Positions 43,988-53,644 of a stretch of 64,000 nt of DNA are shown here, in pieces. Below the pieces are notes generated by a model. The model had not been told where the DNA came from and did not search any database. It saw only the letters and a program-made list of their open reading frames with translations. Position numbers and translations under genes: made by a program. Each line of letters opens with the position of its first letter. Within the stretch, counting starts at the first letter, position 1. This DNA is from GCA-002726655 sp046582185 (GTDB lineage Bacteria > Pseudomonadota > Gammaproteobacteria > Pseudomonadales > Azotimanducaceae): NCBI GenBank assembly GCA_046582185.1, contig JAYGEX010000028.1:90422-154421 (forward strand). Direction: 5' to 3'.

Positions 43988-45361
43988 ATGGAAAATGACA
44001 ATATTGAAGTATGTATCCTGGCCGCCGGCATGGGCTCTCGAATGCGATCAAGCCGGCCAAAGGCTTTACAGCTTTTGGGCGGCAGACCTTTGCTCGAGCA
44101 TTTGCTGGATACCGTAGATTCCCTGAACCCGTCCAGGATTCATGTCGTCATTGGTCAGGAAGCGCAGCAAATTCGTGATGCCTTTTCGGGCCGAGACAAT
44201 ATTAACTGGGTACTGCAAGAAGAGAGATTGGGCTCAGGTCACGCAGTCATGCAGGCGGTTGATCAATTTAGCGATGATTCAAAGGTTCTGATCTTACTGG
44301 GCGATGCTCCTTTGGTGAAGAGAGATACACTTGATGCGATGCTGCAGCTGGATTGTGATCTTGGTGTGTTAACCGTTGATCAGGAAAATCCGTTCAACTA
44401 TGGCAGGATAATCCGGGATGATGCAGATAATGTACTGGCGATTATAGAGGAGCGTGATGCAACGGATGAGCAAAGAAAAATAACGGAGATCAATACCGGT
44501 GGTATGGTTGCAAATTCAAAAGGCCTGAAACAATGGCTCGGTGAACTGAGCTGTGACAACGATCAAGGTGAATACCTGCTGACAGATATTGTCTCCATTG
44601 CGGCGAAGCTTGCGTGTAGTGTTTCTACCCATAAGACAACTGACACCATTGAAGTCACCGGCATCAATACATTTTCACAACTGTCTTCATTAGAAAGAGA
44701 ATTTCAATTTAGTAATGCCAGCATCCTCATGGAACAAGGTGTACACATTATTGACCCTTATAGATTTAATCAGCGTGGCACGGTAATCGTCGGCAGAGAT
44801 ATTCTTATTGATATTAACGTCGTACTTGAGGGACGTGTTGAACTCGCTGATGGTGTCAGCATTGGTCCAAATTGCATTATCAAGGACAGTATTATTGGCG
44901 CAAATACCATCATTAAGGCCGACTCAATTCTTGATGAGACAGTGACGGAGGCTGAATGCAGCGTTGGTCCATTTGCCCGGCTCAGACCAGGCACAATGCT
45001 GAAACATAAGGTCGCCGTTGGAAACTTTGTAGAAGTCAAAAAGAGTACGCTCGGCGAAGGCACCAAGGCCAGCCATCTAAGCTATTTAGGTGATAGTACG
45101 ATTGGCAGCGCAGTAAATATTGGTGCTGGCACAATTACCTGCAACTACGATGGCGTCAATAAATTTGAGACCCATATTGGCAATGACGTCTTTGTGGGTT
45201 CGAATTCTTCACTGGTTGCGCCAGTCACTATTTCCGAGGGTGTAACGATAGGAGCCGGCTCAACCATCACCAAAGATGTTGAAGCTGATGTGCTGGCGAT
45301 TGGGCGAGGCCGTCAGAAGATCATTTCGAACTGGCAGCGCCCGGTTAAGAAGGAAAAGTGA
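43988..45361 (+). CDS. glmU: Bifunctional UDP-N-acetylglucosamine pyrophosphorylase / glucosamine-1-phosphate N-acetyltransferase
   Basis: GlmU acetylates glucosamine-1-phosphate and then couples it to UTP, giving UDP-GlcNAc for peptidoglycan and lipid A. The protein is 457 aa. The uridyltransferase domain carries LAAGMGSRM at 12-20. The left-handed beta-helix domain starts near 255, with hexapeptide repeats such as IGPNCIIKDSIIGANTII, and the catalytic region HLSYLGDSTIGSAVNIGAGTITCNYDG. It lies 43 bases before glmS, so two steps of the same pathway are paired. Confidence 0.97.
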   Translation: MENDNIEVCILAAGMGSRMRSSRPKALQLLGGRPLLEHLLDTVDSLNPSRIHVVIGQEAQQIRDAFSGRDNINWVLQEERLGSGHAVMQAVDQFSDDSKVLILLGDAPLVKRDTLDAMLQLDCDLGVLTVDQENPFNYGRIIRDDADNVLAIIEERDATDEQRKITEINTGGMVANSKGLKQWLGELSCDNDQGEYLLTDIVSIAAKLACSVSTHKTTDTIEVTGINTFSQLSSLEREFQFSNASILMEQGVHIIDPYRFNQRGTVIVGRDILIDINVVLEGRVELADGVSIGPNCIIKDSIIGANTIIKADSILDETVTEAECSVGPFARLRPGTMLKHKVAVGNFVEVKKSTLGEGTKASHLSYLGDSTIGSAVNIGAGTITCNYDGVNKFETHIGNDVFVGSNSSLVAPVTISEGVTIGAGSTITKDVEADVLAIGRGRQKIISNWQRPVKKEK

Positions 45362-45404
45362 CAATAGAATTTCTGATGACTGAGACTGGATTAGGATAGA
45401 GCTT

Positions 45405-47237
45405 ATGTGTGGCATTGTTGGTGCGATAGCAGAGCGAAATGTTACCGGCATTTTGCTGGAAGGCCTGCAGCGTCTGGAATACAGGGGGTATGATTCGGCT
45501 GGTTTAACGGTGTTGAGTCAGAGCGATGGCTTGCAGCGTGTGCGCCGCCTGGGCAAGGTCATTGAATTAAGGGACGCTTGTGAGTCAGTTGCACCTAATG
45601 GCTATATCGGAATTGCACACACCAGATGGGCGACCCATGGGAAGCCTTCAGAGGAAAATGCCCATCCTCATGTAAGCGGGAACAAGGTGAGCGTTGTCCA
45701 TAATGGAATTGTGGAAAACCATGAACGCCTGCGCTCGGGATTACAAGAACTGGGTTATGTATTTCAATCAGAAACAGACACAGAAGTCATCGCACATCTT
45801 CTGGATTCAGAAGTTAAGAAATGTGCTGATTTCCACCGGGCATTTGATAATACGCTGGACGCACTGGAAGGTGCTTACGCGCTGGTAGCGCAACACACGG
45901 ATTTTCCTGGCTTATTAATGGCGGCCAGAGTCGGAAGCCCGCTGGTGGTTGGGCTTGGGATTGGCGAGAACTATGTCGCATCTGATCCCCAGGCCCTGCG
46001 ACCGGTCACCGATCGTTTTATTTTCCTCGAAGAGGGTGAAGTGATTGAGCTTACCCTGGAAGACATAAAGATATTCGGTGACAATAAGGACAGCATCGAG
46101 AGTCGTACGGTAATACTGGATGAAAGAAGAGATGCGGGTGACAAGGGTAAGTTCCGTCACTACATGCTGAAGGAGATTTATGAACAGCCTGAAACTGTCA
46201 GGCAAACGCTTCAGGGCCGAATTACTGACAAGCATGTACTAGACAGCGCTTTTGGTGCAGGTGCAGATGTCATGTTCGCCAAGGTTAAGGCGGTGCAAAT
46301 TGTCGCCTGCGGAAGTAGCTATTATACCGGCATTGTTGCCAGTTACTGGATAGAACAATATGCAGGTTTAACCTGCAGTGTAGAAGTTGCCAGTGAGCTG
46401 CGTTACAGGAAAGTTGCGGTGCTCCAGGATACCCTGCTGGTGACTATCTCCCAGTCCGGTGAAACCGCAGATACGCTGGCGGCCCTTCGCAATGCAACTG
46501 ACGACAACTACCTGGCAAGTCTTTGCCTGTGCAACGTACCCAACAGTACCCTGGTACGTGAGTCCGACTATTGCTTAATGATTCTGGCGGGGATGGAAAT
46601 TTGCGTCGCTTCTACCAAGGCCTTTACCAATCAACTGGCGGATTTATTACTGCTGGTGATTGCCCTGGGCAAGCATAATGAATTGACGGAGGACGGCGAG
46701 CAAGAACTTGTAAGCGCACTGGCCAGCGCGCCAGGTATTTTGAAGAAGGTACTGGAGCTGGATGGTGAAATCAGGATTATGGCGCAGCGTTTTGTCGATA
46801 AGGATCACGCTCTTTTTCTCGGCCGAGGTACCCATTATCCCATCGCGCTTGAGGGGGCTTTGAAGCTTAAGGAAATTTCATATATCCATGCAGAAGGATA
46901 TCCCGCCGGTGAACTCAAGCACGGACCATTAGCGCTCGTAGATGAAAACATGCCCGTGGTCGCCGTTGCTCCGGGAGATGAATTGTTGGAAAAACTGAAA
47001 TCCAACCTTCAGGAAGTAAAAGCGAGGGGCGGTGAGCTGTTCATCTTTGCGGATGAAAACAGCACATTTCCCGAAGACAGCAATGTGACGATTGTGCGAG
47101 TGCCGCCGTGTCATAGTGCTATCTCGCCAATAATCTACGCGATTCCCATGCAATTGCTGGCTTATCATGTTGCTGTCTTTAAAGGCACGGATGTGGATCA
47201 GCCACGAAATCTCGCAAAGTCTGTCACCGTTGAATAG
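45405..47237 (+). CDS. glmS: Glutamine--fructose-6-phosphate aminotransferase (isomerizing)
   Basis: GlmS makes glucosamine-6-phosphate, the first committed step to UDP-GlcNAc. The protein is 610 aa. The N-terminal glutaminase uses C2 (MCGIVGAI), and HTRWATHGKPSEENAHPH follows. Two SIS isomerase domains begin near 285 and 455 (CGSSYYTG; GRGTHYPIALEGALKLKEISY). The C terminus ends NLAKSVTVE as usual. No glmS ribozyme is present upstream. Confidence 0.98.
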   Translation: MCGIVGAIAERNVTGILLEGLQRLEYRGYDSAGLTVLSQSDGLQRVRRLGKVIELRDACESVAPNGYIGIAHTRWATHGKPSEENAHPHVSGNKVSVVHNGIVENHERLRSGLQELGYVFQSETDTEVIAHLLDSEVKKCADFHRAFDNTLDALEGAYALVAQHTDFPGLLMAARVGSPLVVGLGIGENYVASDPQALRPVTDRFIFLEEGEVIELTLEDIKIFGDNKDSIESRTVILDERRDAGDKGKFRHYMLKEIYEQPETVRQTLQGRITDKHVLDSAFGAGADVMFAKVKAVQIVACGSSYYTGIVASYWIEQYAGLTCSVEVASELRYRKVAVLQDTLLVTISQSGETADTLAALRNATDDNYLASLCLCNVPNSTLVRESDYCLMILAGMEICVASTKAFTNQLADLLLLVIALGKHNELTEDGEQELVSALASAPGILKKVLELDGEIRIMAQRFVDKDHALFLGRGTHYPIALEGALKLKEISYIHAEGYPAGELKHGPLALVDENMPVVAVAPGDELLEKLKSNLQEVKARGGELFIFADENSTFPEDSNVTIVRVPPCHSAISPIIYAIPMQLLAYHVAVFKGTDVDQPRNLAKSVTVE

Positions 47238-47297
47238 TTCGATTATAGTGAGTGATGAATTTACGACGACACCCATATCTGGAATGATCTGAAGCCG

Positions 47298-49517
47298 ATG
47301 GATGTATCCCACATACTTGATTCTCTAAATGATGCGCAGCGTGAGGCAGTTGCGGGTCCCATTGGCAGTGCGCTGGTATTGGCAGGTGCAGGCAGTGGTA
47401 AGACGCGAGTGCTGACGCACAGAATAGCCTGGCTAATTCAAACCCAGAATATTTCTCCCTTTAGTATTCTGGCGGTAACTTTCACAAACAAGGCCGCAGC
47501 GGAAATGCGCGGGCGTATCGAATCCCTTTTGTCTATGCCTATCAGGGGAATGTGGGTTGGGACATTTCACAGTACCGCCCATCGACTCTTGCGCATGCAT
47601 TGGCAAGAAGCAGGTCTGAAGAAAAATTTCCAGATTATCGATAGCGACGATCAGCTTCGTTTGGTCAAGCGGATGATAAACAATCTCAATCTTGACGAGA
47701 AGAAGTGGCCGGCGAGACAAGCAGTCTGGTATATAAACAATAAGAAGGATGAGGGTCTGCGACCAAAAAACATAGAGCACAACGGTGATGTCTATGAGAA
47801 GACTCATCTTGAAATTTATAGCGCATATCAGGAGGCCTGCGAGCGCGGCGGTATGGTTGACTTCGGTGAGCTGCTGCTAAGAGCCCATGAATTATGGCTG
47901 AATAATCCCCGATTGCTGAAACACTATCAGGATCGCTTTGCCGTCTTGCTCGTGGACGAGTTTCAGGATACCAATACCATTCAATATGCATGGCTTCGCA
48001 TACTTGCTGGCAATCGAGATGTAATGACCGTTGTAGGGGATGACGATCAATCAATATATGGTTGGCGCGGCGCCAAGATAGAGAATATCCAGCGATTCAC
48101 AACGGACTTTCCTAACAGCCGACTGATAAAGCTGGAACAGAATTACAGATCCACCGGCAATATCTTAAGTGCTGCAAACGGATTGATTGATAGAAACAGT
48201 GGCCGCCTGGGTAAAAATTTATGGACCGATGGCAGCGACGGCGATGCCATTAAACTATATGCAGCCTATAACGAAATTGATGAGGCCCGCTATATTGTTG
48301 AACGGATCAAACAATGGATAAGTGAAGGTAATCTACATAGTGAGTCCGCAATATTATACCGCTCCAATGCACAGTCACGCGTATTGGAAGAAGCTTTACT
48401 GAGGTCGCAGCTGCCCTATCGCATATACGGTGGTCAGCGATTTTTCGAACGGGCAGAGATACGAAATGCTCTGGCCTATATGCGATTGATTTCAGCCAGG
48501 GACTCAGATGCGGCCTTTGAACGCGTAGTTAATATGCCGACTCGAGGCATAGGAGATCGCACCATTGAGGAGATTCGCTTATTGGCTCGCTCACAGAATA
48601 TTTCCATGTGGCAGGCAGGCAGTAATATTGCCAAGGGCAATGGCCTGGCGGCACGAACGCGCAATGCCATCGGAAGTTTTATCGACCTTATCGATAGTAT
48701 GGATGACGGTTCCAAAGATCTTGATCTGCCGAATATGGTGGAACTGGTGGTAGAAGATTCCGGCCTAAAATCATACTACGAGAAGGAGCGCGGCGAGCGC
48801 GGTCAGGCCAGGCTGGAGAATCTCTCAGAATTGATCACCGCAGGGCGGACCTTTAATCCCGACGATTATTACCGATTTGAAGACGAAGAAACCCCCGAAG
48901 AGCTGTCAATCCTTGATGAGTTCCTGGGTCATGCTGCGCTTGAAGCTGGCGAAGCACAGGGGGATAAAAATCAGGACTGCGTTCAGTTAATGACTTTACA
49001 TAGCGCCAAAGGCCTGGAATTTCCGCTTGTCTTTCTTGCAGGAATGGAGGAAGGGCTCTTCCCCCACTCGATGTCGTTAGAGGAGCCAGGGCGCCTGGAA
49101 GAAGAGAGAAGGCTCTGCTACGTTGGTGTAACGAGGGCCATGAAGCAGCTGTACATTACCTATGCGGAGTCCCGCAGAATGTATGGAACAGATACCTACA
49201 ACAGACCGTCAAGATTTGTAAGCGAGATCCCAGCGGAACTCATTCAGGAAGTTCGGCAGAAGAAGTCAATTGTGCGCCCTGCTGGCAGCAATTTGGGCCC
49301 CTACAGCTCAGTAAATTCAGGCAGTGTCATGAAGGGAGCTGAAGTAGATGGGACTGATTTGAAGCTGGGCCAACGCGTTGCACATTCAAAATTTGGTGAG
49401 GGTGTTGTTGTGAACTATGAAGGTCAGGGCAAACAGGCAAGGGTGCAAGTGAATTTTATGAATGAAGGAAGTAAGTGGCTGATGATGGCTTACGCAAAAC
49501 TGAAACCAATCGGTTAA
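47298..49517 (+). CDS. uvrD: DNA helicase II
   Basis: UvrD is a 3'-5' superfamily 1 helicase for nucleotide excision and mismatch repair. The protein is 739 aa. The N terminus MDVSHILDSLNDAQREAV is close to E. coli UvrD. The Walker A motif AGAGSGKTR lies at 29-37, and VDEFQDTN, GDDDQSIYGWRGA, LEQNYRST and VQLMTLHSAKGLEFP mark the later helicase motifs. The C-terminal Tudor-like segment (LGQRVAHSKFGEGVVV) binds RNA polymerase in E. coli, which separates it from Rep. Confidence 0.97.
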   Translation: MDVSHILDSLNDAQREAVAGPIGSALVLAGAGSGKTRVLTHRIAWLIQTQNISPFSILAVTFTNKAAAEMRGRIESLLSMPIRGMWVGTFHSTAHRLLRMHWQEAGLKKNFQIIDSDDQLRLVKRMINNLNLDEKKWPARQAVWYINNKKDEGLRPKNIEHNGDVYEKTHLEIYSAYQEACERGGMVDFGELLLRAHELWLNNPRLLKHYQDRFAVLLVDEFQDTNTIQYAWLRILAGNRDVMTVVGDDDQSIYGWRGAKIENIQRFTTDFPNSRLIKLEQNYRSTGNILSAANGLIDRNSGRLGKNLWTDGSDGDAIKLYAAYNEIDEARYIVERIKQWISEGNLHSESAILYRSNAQSRVLEEALLRSQLPYRIYGGQRFFERAEIRNALAYMRLISARDSDAAFERVVNMPTRGIGDRTIEEIRLLARSQNISMWQAGSNIAKGNGLAARTRNAIGSFIDLIDSMDDGSKDLDLPNMVELVVEDSGLKSYYEKERGERGQARLENLSELITAGRTFNPDDYYRFEDEETPEELSILDEFLGHAALEAGEAQGDKNQDCVQLMTLHSAKGLEFPLVFLAGMEEGLFPHSMSLEEPGRLEEERRLCYVGVTRAMKQLYITYAESRRMYGTDTYNRPSRFVSEIPAELIQEVRQKKSIVRPAGSNLGPYSSVNSGSVMKGAEVDGTDLKLGQRVAHSKFGEGVVVNYEGQGKQARVQVNFMNEGSKWLMMAYAKLKPIG

Positions 49518-49592
49518 GGTCTTTACCTGAATTGGATTGTTGTGATTCATGATGCTCGATTTGGTGAGTTGAATAATTTGCTGTGGAGAAAA

Positions 49593-50717
49593 TTGAAATT
49601 GAAATTGAATAATAGATACTTATGGGTCTTTGGAATAATGGCTCTGGTTGGCTGTGGTGGAAGTCAGGAGAACTCTCAAGCCAGCGCTTCTTCAACAATT
49701 GAACACGCAAAGATTTACAACTGGCGTATGGTGACCACCTGGCCTAAAAATCTGCCGGGCATGGGAATAGCACCCGAAACTATCGCCAGGAAAGTGCGAC
49801 TGATGAGTAATGGGCGGCTGAACATCAAGGTCTATGGAGCCACAGAGCTTGTGCCAGCACTGGAAGTATTTGAAACTGTCTCCCAGGGTACCGCTCAGAT
49901 GGGCCATGGTGCGGCCTATTACTGGAAGGGCAAAGTGCCCATAGCGCAGCTATTTACGTCAGTGCCCTTTGGTCTAACCGCACAAGAGATGAATGGCTGG
50001 TTGTTTCATGGCGGCGGCATGGAGCTGTGGAGAGAGCTCTATGCAAAATACAATCTTGTGCCATTCCCGGCAGGTAATACTGGCGTGCAGATGGCTGGTT
50101 GGTTTAACAAGGAAATAAACTCACTGGATGACATCAAAGGCATGAAGATGCGGATTCCAGGATTGGGTGGTGAAGTCTTTGAAAGGGCTGGCGGCACAGC
50201 AGTTAATCTTCCCGGTGGCGAAATATTTACCAGCTTACAGTCGGGGGTTATTGATGCTACAGAGTGGGTTGGACCTTTTAATGACCTGGCGTTTGGTCTT
50301 CATCAGGTGGCGAAATACTATTACTACCCGGGCTGGCAGGAACCAGGCCCGACCCTCGAGGCGATCGTTAACAAGCAAGCCTATGATGAATTACCTGAAG
50401 ATCTTCAGGAAATTCTTAAAGCTGCCATTTTGACCGTAAACAATGACCTGCTTGCCGAGTACACGGCTCGTAACAATGCCGCCCTGCACGAGCTTATTGA
50501 TGTCCATGGCGTTGAGCTCAGAAAACTTCCTGATGATGTCATTGCGGAACTTGCCAAAATATCCAGGGAGGTTGTTGCTGAAATTGCCGGTGACAACCCA
50601 CTGAATAAGCGGATCTATAAGTCCTATAGTGAATTTCGAAAGACGGTTATTGAGTATGGGGAAGTCTCTGAGCGTGCCTATATTAATGCCCGGGCTCTTC
50701 AAGAGTTGGCTCCGTAA
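49593..50717 (+). CDS. dctP: TRAP transporter substrate-binding lipoprotein (DctP family, TakP-like)
   Basis: This is the extracytoplasmic binding protein of a tripartite ATP-independent transporter. I start it at a TTG (49593, GGAG four bases upstream, 374 aa) so that the lipobox LVGC follows a normal-length signal. A GTG at 49542 is also open, and TTG codons at 49599 and 49605 are possible. The mature part begins with a Ser/Asn-rich linker. NWRMVTTWPKNLPG, GMKMRIPGLGGEVFERAGG and DATEWVGPFNDLAFGL resemble the keto-acid-binding TakP group. The lipoprotein anchor is unusual. The membrane subunits are encoded convergently, 10 bases away. Confidence 0.85.
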   Translation: MKLKLNNRYLWVFGIMALVGCGGSQENSQASASSTIEHAKIYNWRMVTTWPKNLPGMGIAPETIARKVRLMSNGRLNIKVYGATELVPALEVFETVSQGTAQMGHGAAYYWKGKVPIAQLFTSVPFGLTAQEMNGWLFHGGGMELWRELYAKYNLVPFPAGNTGVQMAGWFNKEINSLDDIKGMKMRIPGLGGEVFERAGGTAVNLPGGEIFTSLQSGVIDATEWVGPFNDLAFGLHQVAKYYYYPGWQEPGPTLEAIVNKQAYDELPEDLQEILKAAILTVNNDLLAEYTARNNAALHELIDVHGVELRKLPDDVIAELAKISREVVAEIAGDNPLNKRIYKSYSEFRKTVIEYGEVSERAYINARALQELAP

Positions 50718-50727
50718 TTTATCTTTT

Positions 50728-52095
50728 CTATTTGCTGTACAAAATCGATGGCAGCCAGGTGGCTAATATTGGTTGCCAGGCAATAAGTAATATCACAAAT
50801 AATTGAATGGCAATAAACGGGATTACACCGCGATAGATATCTGTTGTCAGGACTTCTTTCGGTGCAACGCCGCGTAGGTAAAATAATGCGAATCCAAACG
50901 GCGGCGTTAGAAATGACGTCTGCAGATTAATTGCAATCATCACACCTAACCATACGGGATCGATCCCCATCGCCATAAGTACCGGACCAACAATTGGAAC
51001 AACTACAAAAGTTATTTCGATAAAGTCGAGGATAAAGCCCAGCAGAAATATCACCAGCATCACAATGCACATGGCACCGGTTGCACCACCTGGCATGCTC
51101 TCAAACAATGACTGAATGAGCTCATCGCCACCGTAGCCGCGAAAGACCAGGGAAAATAGTGATGCGCCAATCAATATGAAGAACACCATGGATGTTGTCT
51201 TGGTTGTGGACTGTGTAACATTTTTCAGCTGCTCAAAATCCAGGGATTTCCTTAACAGGGCAAGAACAAATGCACCAAATGCACCAACGCCAGCAGCTTC
51301 TGTAGGTGTGGCGATGCCTACAAGAATTGAGCCGAGTACGGCGATGATGAGCAGCAAAGGTGGCACCAGGCTGCGTATCAGCTGCACCATTTCTACACTT
51401 TCTACTTCTGCCCGCGGCGCCTTCTCAGGATTGGTGATTGCAATGAACCAGATATAGAAGGCATAGAGGCATACCAGAATCAGGCCAGGAATGATTGCAC
51501 CGGCAAACAGATCGCCAACTGATATGGTTTGTGGATTGAAAATTCCGAGGCTAAGCTGGGCTTGTTGATATGCATTGGAGAGCACATCGCCAAGCAGGAC
51601 CAGGGCAATAGAAGGTGGAATAATCTGGCCCAAGGTTCCGGTAGCACAGATGGTACCAGCGGCAAGCGCAGGATCGTATTTGGCTTTCAGCATGCTGGGC
51701 AGGGCCATGAGTCCCATGGTAACCACGGTAGCACCCACAATGCCGGTACTCGCTGCCATTAACATTCCGACCAGGGTAACGGCTAAACCCAGGCCGCCGG
51801 GAAAGCGACCAAACAATCGGCTCATGGCATCCAGCAGATCTTCGGCGATTCGGGATTTCTCCAGTATTACTCCCATAAGGACGAATAAGGGCACAGCGAT
51901 GAGGGTTTGATTGGTAACAATGCCAAATAAGCGGCTGGGCATTGCCATGAGAAATTCGGGAACAAAGACGCCAGCGGCGATACCGATATAGGCGGAAATA
52001 AGCGCGGTACCAGCAAGTGTTAATGCGACGGGGTAGCCAAAGAGAAGCAGAATGAATGCAGCGGCAAACATCAGAAGAGGTGCGTATTCAAGCAC
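50728..52095 (-). CDS. dctM: TRAP transporter large membrane subunit (DctM family)
   Basis: This is the main translocation subunit of the TRAP system. The protein is 455 aa with about 12 membrane helices. Conserved segments include MPSRLFGIVTNQTLIAVPLFVLMG, GTLGQIIPPSIALVLLGD, ATPTEAAGVGAFG and NLQTSFLTPPFGFALFYLRGVAP. The GTG start directly follows the dctQ stop (TAG then GTG). It converges on dctP. Confidence 0.93.
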   Translation of the reverse strand: MLEYAPLLMFAAAFILLLFGYPVALTLAGTALISAYIGIAAGVFVPEFLMAMPSRLFGIVTNQTLIAVPLFVLMGVILEKSRIAEDLLDAMSRLFGRFPGGLGLAVTLVGMLMAASTGIVGATVVTMGLMALPSMLKAKYDPALAAGTICATGTLGQIIPPSIALVLLGDVLSNAYQQAQLSLGIFNPQTISVGDLFAGAIIPGLILVCLYAFYIWFIAITNPEKAPRAEVESVEMVQLIRSLVPPLLLIIAVLGSILVGIATPTEAAGVGAFGAFVLALLRKSLDFEQLKNVTQSTTKTTSMVFFILIGASLFSLVFRGYGGDELIQSLFESMPGGATGAMCIVMLVIFLLGFILDFIEITFVVVPIVGPVLMAMGIDPVWLGVMIAINLQTSFLTPPFGFALFYLRGVAPKEVLTTDIYRGVIPFIAIQLFVILLIAWQPILATWLPSILYSK

Positions 52096-52617
52096 CTAGC
52101 TATTTTCCGTGTAGAGGAATAGCACGATGCCGGCTCTGCCAATCTCAGCGATGCCCTGTAAAACCAGGAGGAATGCCATTAGTGGAATGAGGGTCTTGAG
52201 GAGATAGACGCCAGGCAAACCCCCTGGCTGGGCGGAACTCTCACCAAGGCTCCAGGCAAAGGATACGTAGTTCAGGCTGCTGAAAAACAAGAACAGTCCT
52301 ACTGGAAGCAGAAAGATCAGCGCGCCGATCAAATCAACCAGCGCACGCTTGCGTACGGAAAACTCCCCGTAGAAGATATCGACCCGTACGTGACCTTGAT
52401 GTTTAAGGGTATATGCAATCCCCAACATGAAAACAATGCCGTGCATATAGACGACTGTTTCCTGAAGCGCAATAGAACCCAGATTGAAAATGTAGCGGGA
52501 GGCTACGATGATACATGTTACGACCATCATCGCGAGACTTAACCAGGATATAGTTAGCCCAACAAATTCACTGATGGCGTCAATGGCATCGACTAGCTTT
52601 CGAGTAAAGCGATCCAT
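52096..52617 (-). CDS. dctQ: TRAP transporter small membrane subunit (DctQ family)
   Basis: This subunit joins the large subunit in the membrane. The protein is 173 aa with four predicted helices (about 16-36, 50-68, 92-112, 130-155). The segments ALQETVVYMHGIVFMLGIAYTLKHQGHVRVDI and LPGVYLLKTLIPLMAFLLVLQG are typical of DctQ partners of keto-acid-type TRAP transporters. It lies 79 bases after the aminotransferase on the same strand. Confidence 0.9.
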   Translation of the reverse strand: MDRFTRKLVDAIDAISEFVGLTISWLSLAMMVVTCIIVASRYIFNLGSIALQETVVYMHGIVFMLGIAYTLKHQGHVRVDIFYGEFSVRKRALVDLIGALIFLLPVGLFLFFSSLNYVSFAWSLGESSAQPGGLPGVYLLKTLIPLMAFLLVLQGIAEIGRAGIVLFLYTENS

Positions 52618-52696
52618 GTAAGATTAGCGGGCAGTGTCCTTTTTGAAGGACGCCAGTTTAACACACCTTTAACTGTGGCCTGCTTAACATAAGGTA

Positions 52697-53566
52697 CTAA
52701 CACGTATGTGTTTGACTTCCCCTTGTCATGCATCGATAAGCATTAAGCAATTGAATAAATACCGGGCCCCGGACAGTCTTCATCCGACGCCCCGATATTT
52801 CCTTGACAGGAATAAGTTCCGCGCCTGTTCCCGATAGGAAACATTCATCTGCGGTATACAGATCATAAGGAGAAATTGGGATTTCCTGTACGGCGATACC
52901 AATATCTCGCGCGCAGTCGAGTATCGTTGATCTTGTGATCCCGGCAAGTGGTCCCTCTGAACTTGGAGGGGTGAGAACACATTCGTCCTTTATCAGGAAT
53001 ACATTGTCTGCAGTACCCTCGGCCACCCTACCCTGTTGGTTTAGCATAATCGCTTCGTCTGCACCGGCGAAGTTAGCTTCCAGCCTCGCCATCACCTGGT
53101 TCATATAGTTCAGGTTCTTTATTCGTGGATCAAGCTGGTCTGGCATGAGCCGGCGCACCGAGGAAATAATCAGGCTCGCGCCTTCCACGAGTACTTGTTC
53201 ATCAACCATGGATAACTCATCAACGATAATGATGACTTGTGGCTGCTTACACTTAGCCGGGTCAACGCCTAGTGAACCTGTGCCCCGGGTGACCAGCAGA
53301 CGGATATAGCCGTCTGCAATTTCCGCTGCTGTAACGGCTTCATTGAGAGCTGACAATAGCTCATCTGTGTGCATAGGAATGTGCAGCGAAATAGCAGCTG
53401 CAGATTGTTGCAGGCGCTGGAGATGTTCGAGTACTTTAAAGATGTTGTGATTGTAAAAGCGGAACTCCTCGAAAACACCGTCGCCATAGAGAAGCCCATG
53501 GTCCATGACTGAAACAGTTGCGTTTACAGCCGAGCAGAGTGTGCCGTTAATTGAAAAGGCCTGCAC
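52697..53566 (-). CDS. Class IV pyridoxal-phosphate aminotransferase (branched-chain/D-amino-acid type)
   Basis: This is a fold-type IV transaminase of 289 aa. The start is GTG with a very strong AAGGAGG seven bases upstream. The Schiff-base lysine is K150 in RIKNLNYMNQ. E183 in AEGTADNVF and GITRS (209-213) bind the cofactor, and GTGAELIPV closes the site. The sequence fits the group containing IlvE-like and D-alanine aminotransferases. I cannot separate branched-chain from D-amino-acid specificity. It lies between a TrmB-type regulator and dctQM, so it may aminate or deaminate the acid imported by the TRAP system. Confidence 0.88.
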   Translation of the reverse strand: MQAFSINGTLCSAVNATVSVMDHGLLYGDGVFEEFRFYNHNIFKVLEHLQRLQQSAAAISLHIPMHTDELLSALNEAVTAAEIADGYIRLLVTRGTGSLGVDPAKCKQPQVIIIVDELSMVDEQVLVEGASLIISSVRRLMPDQLDPRIKNLNYMNQVMARLEANFAGADEAIMLNQQGRVAEGTADNVFLIKDECVLTPPSSEGPLAGITRSTILDCARDIGIAVQEIPISPYDLYTADECFLSGTGAELIPVKEISGRRMKTVRGPVFIQLLNAYRCMTRGSQTHTC

Positions 53567-53598
53567 TAGATTGCCTCCTTATTTTGTAGTTGGTTAGT

Positions 53599-53642
53599 AT
53601 GCAAATTGTATGGGAATAGTATGCAAATCCTATGCAGATTGT
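53599..53642. repeat. Four contiguous 11-bp repeats upstream of the aminotransferase gene
   Basis: ATGCAAATTGT, ATGGGAATAGT, ATGCAAATCCT and ATGCAGATTGT follow one another without gaps from 53599 to 53642. They lie 33 bases upstream of the aminotransferase start and end 2 bases before the regulator stop codon. A period of 11 places every unit on the same helix face, which is typical of a cooperative operator. Confidence 0.7.
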
Positions 53643-53644
53643 AC

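Noticed and set aside
45362..45404. glmS ribozyme upstream of glmS
   Set aside because: The spacer is only 43 bases, too short for the ribozyme, which is also typical of Gram-positive bacteria.
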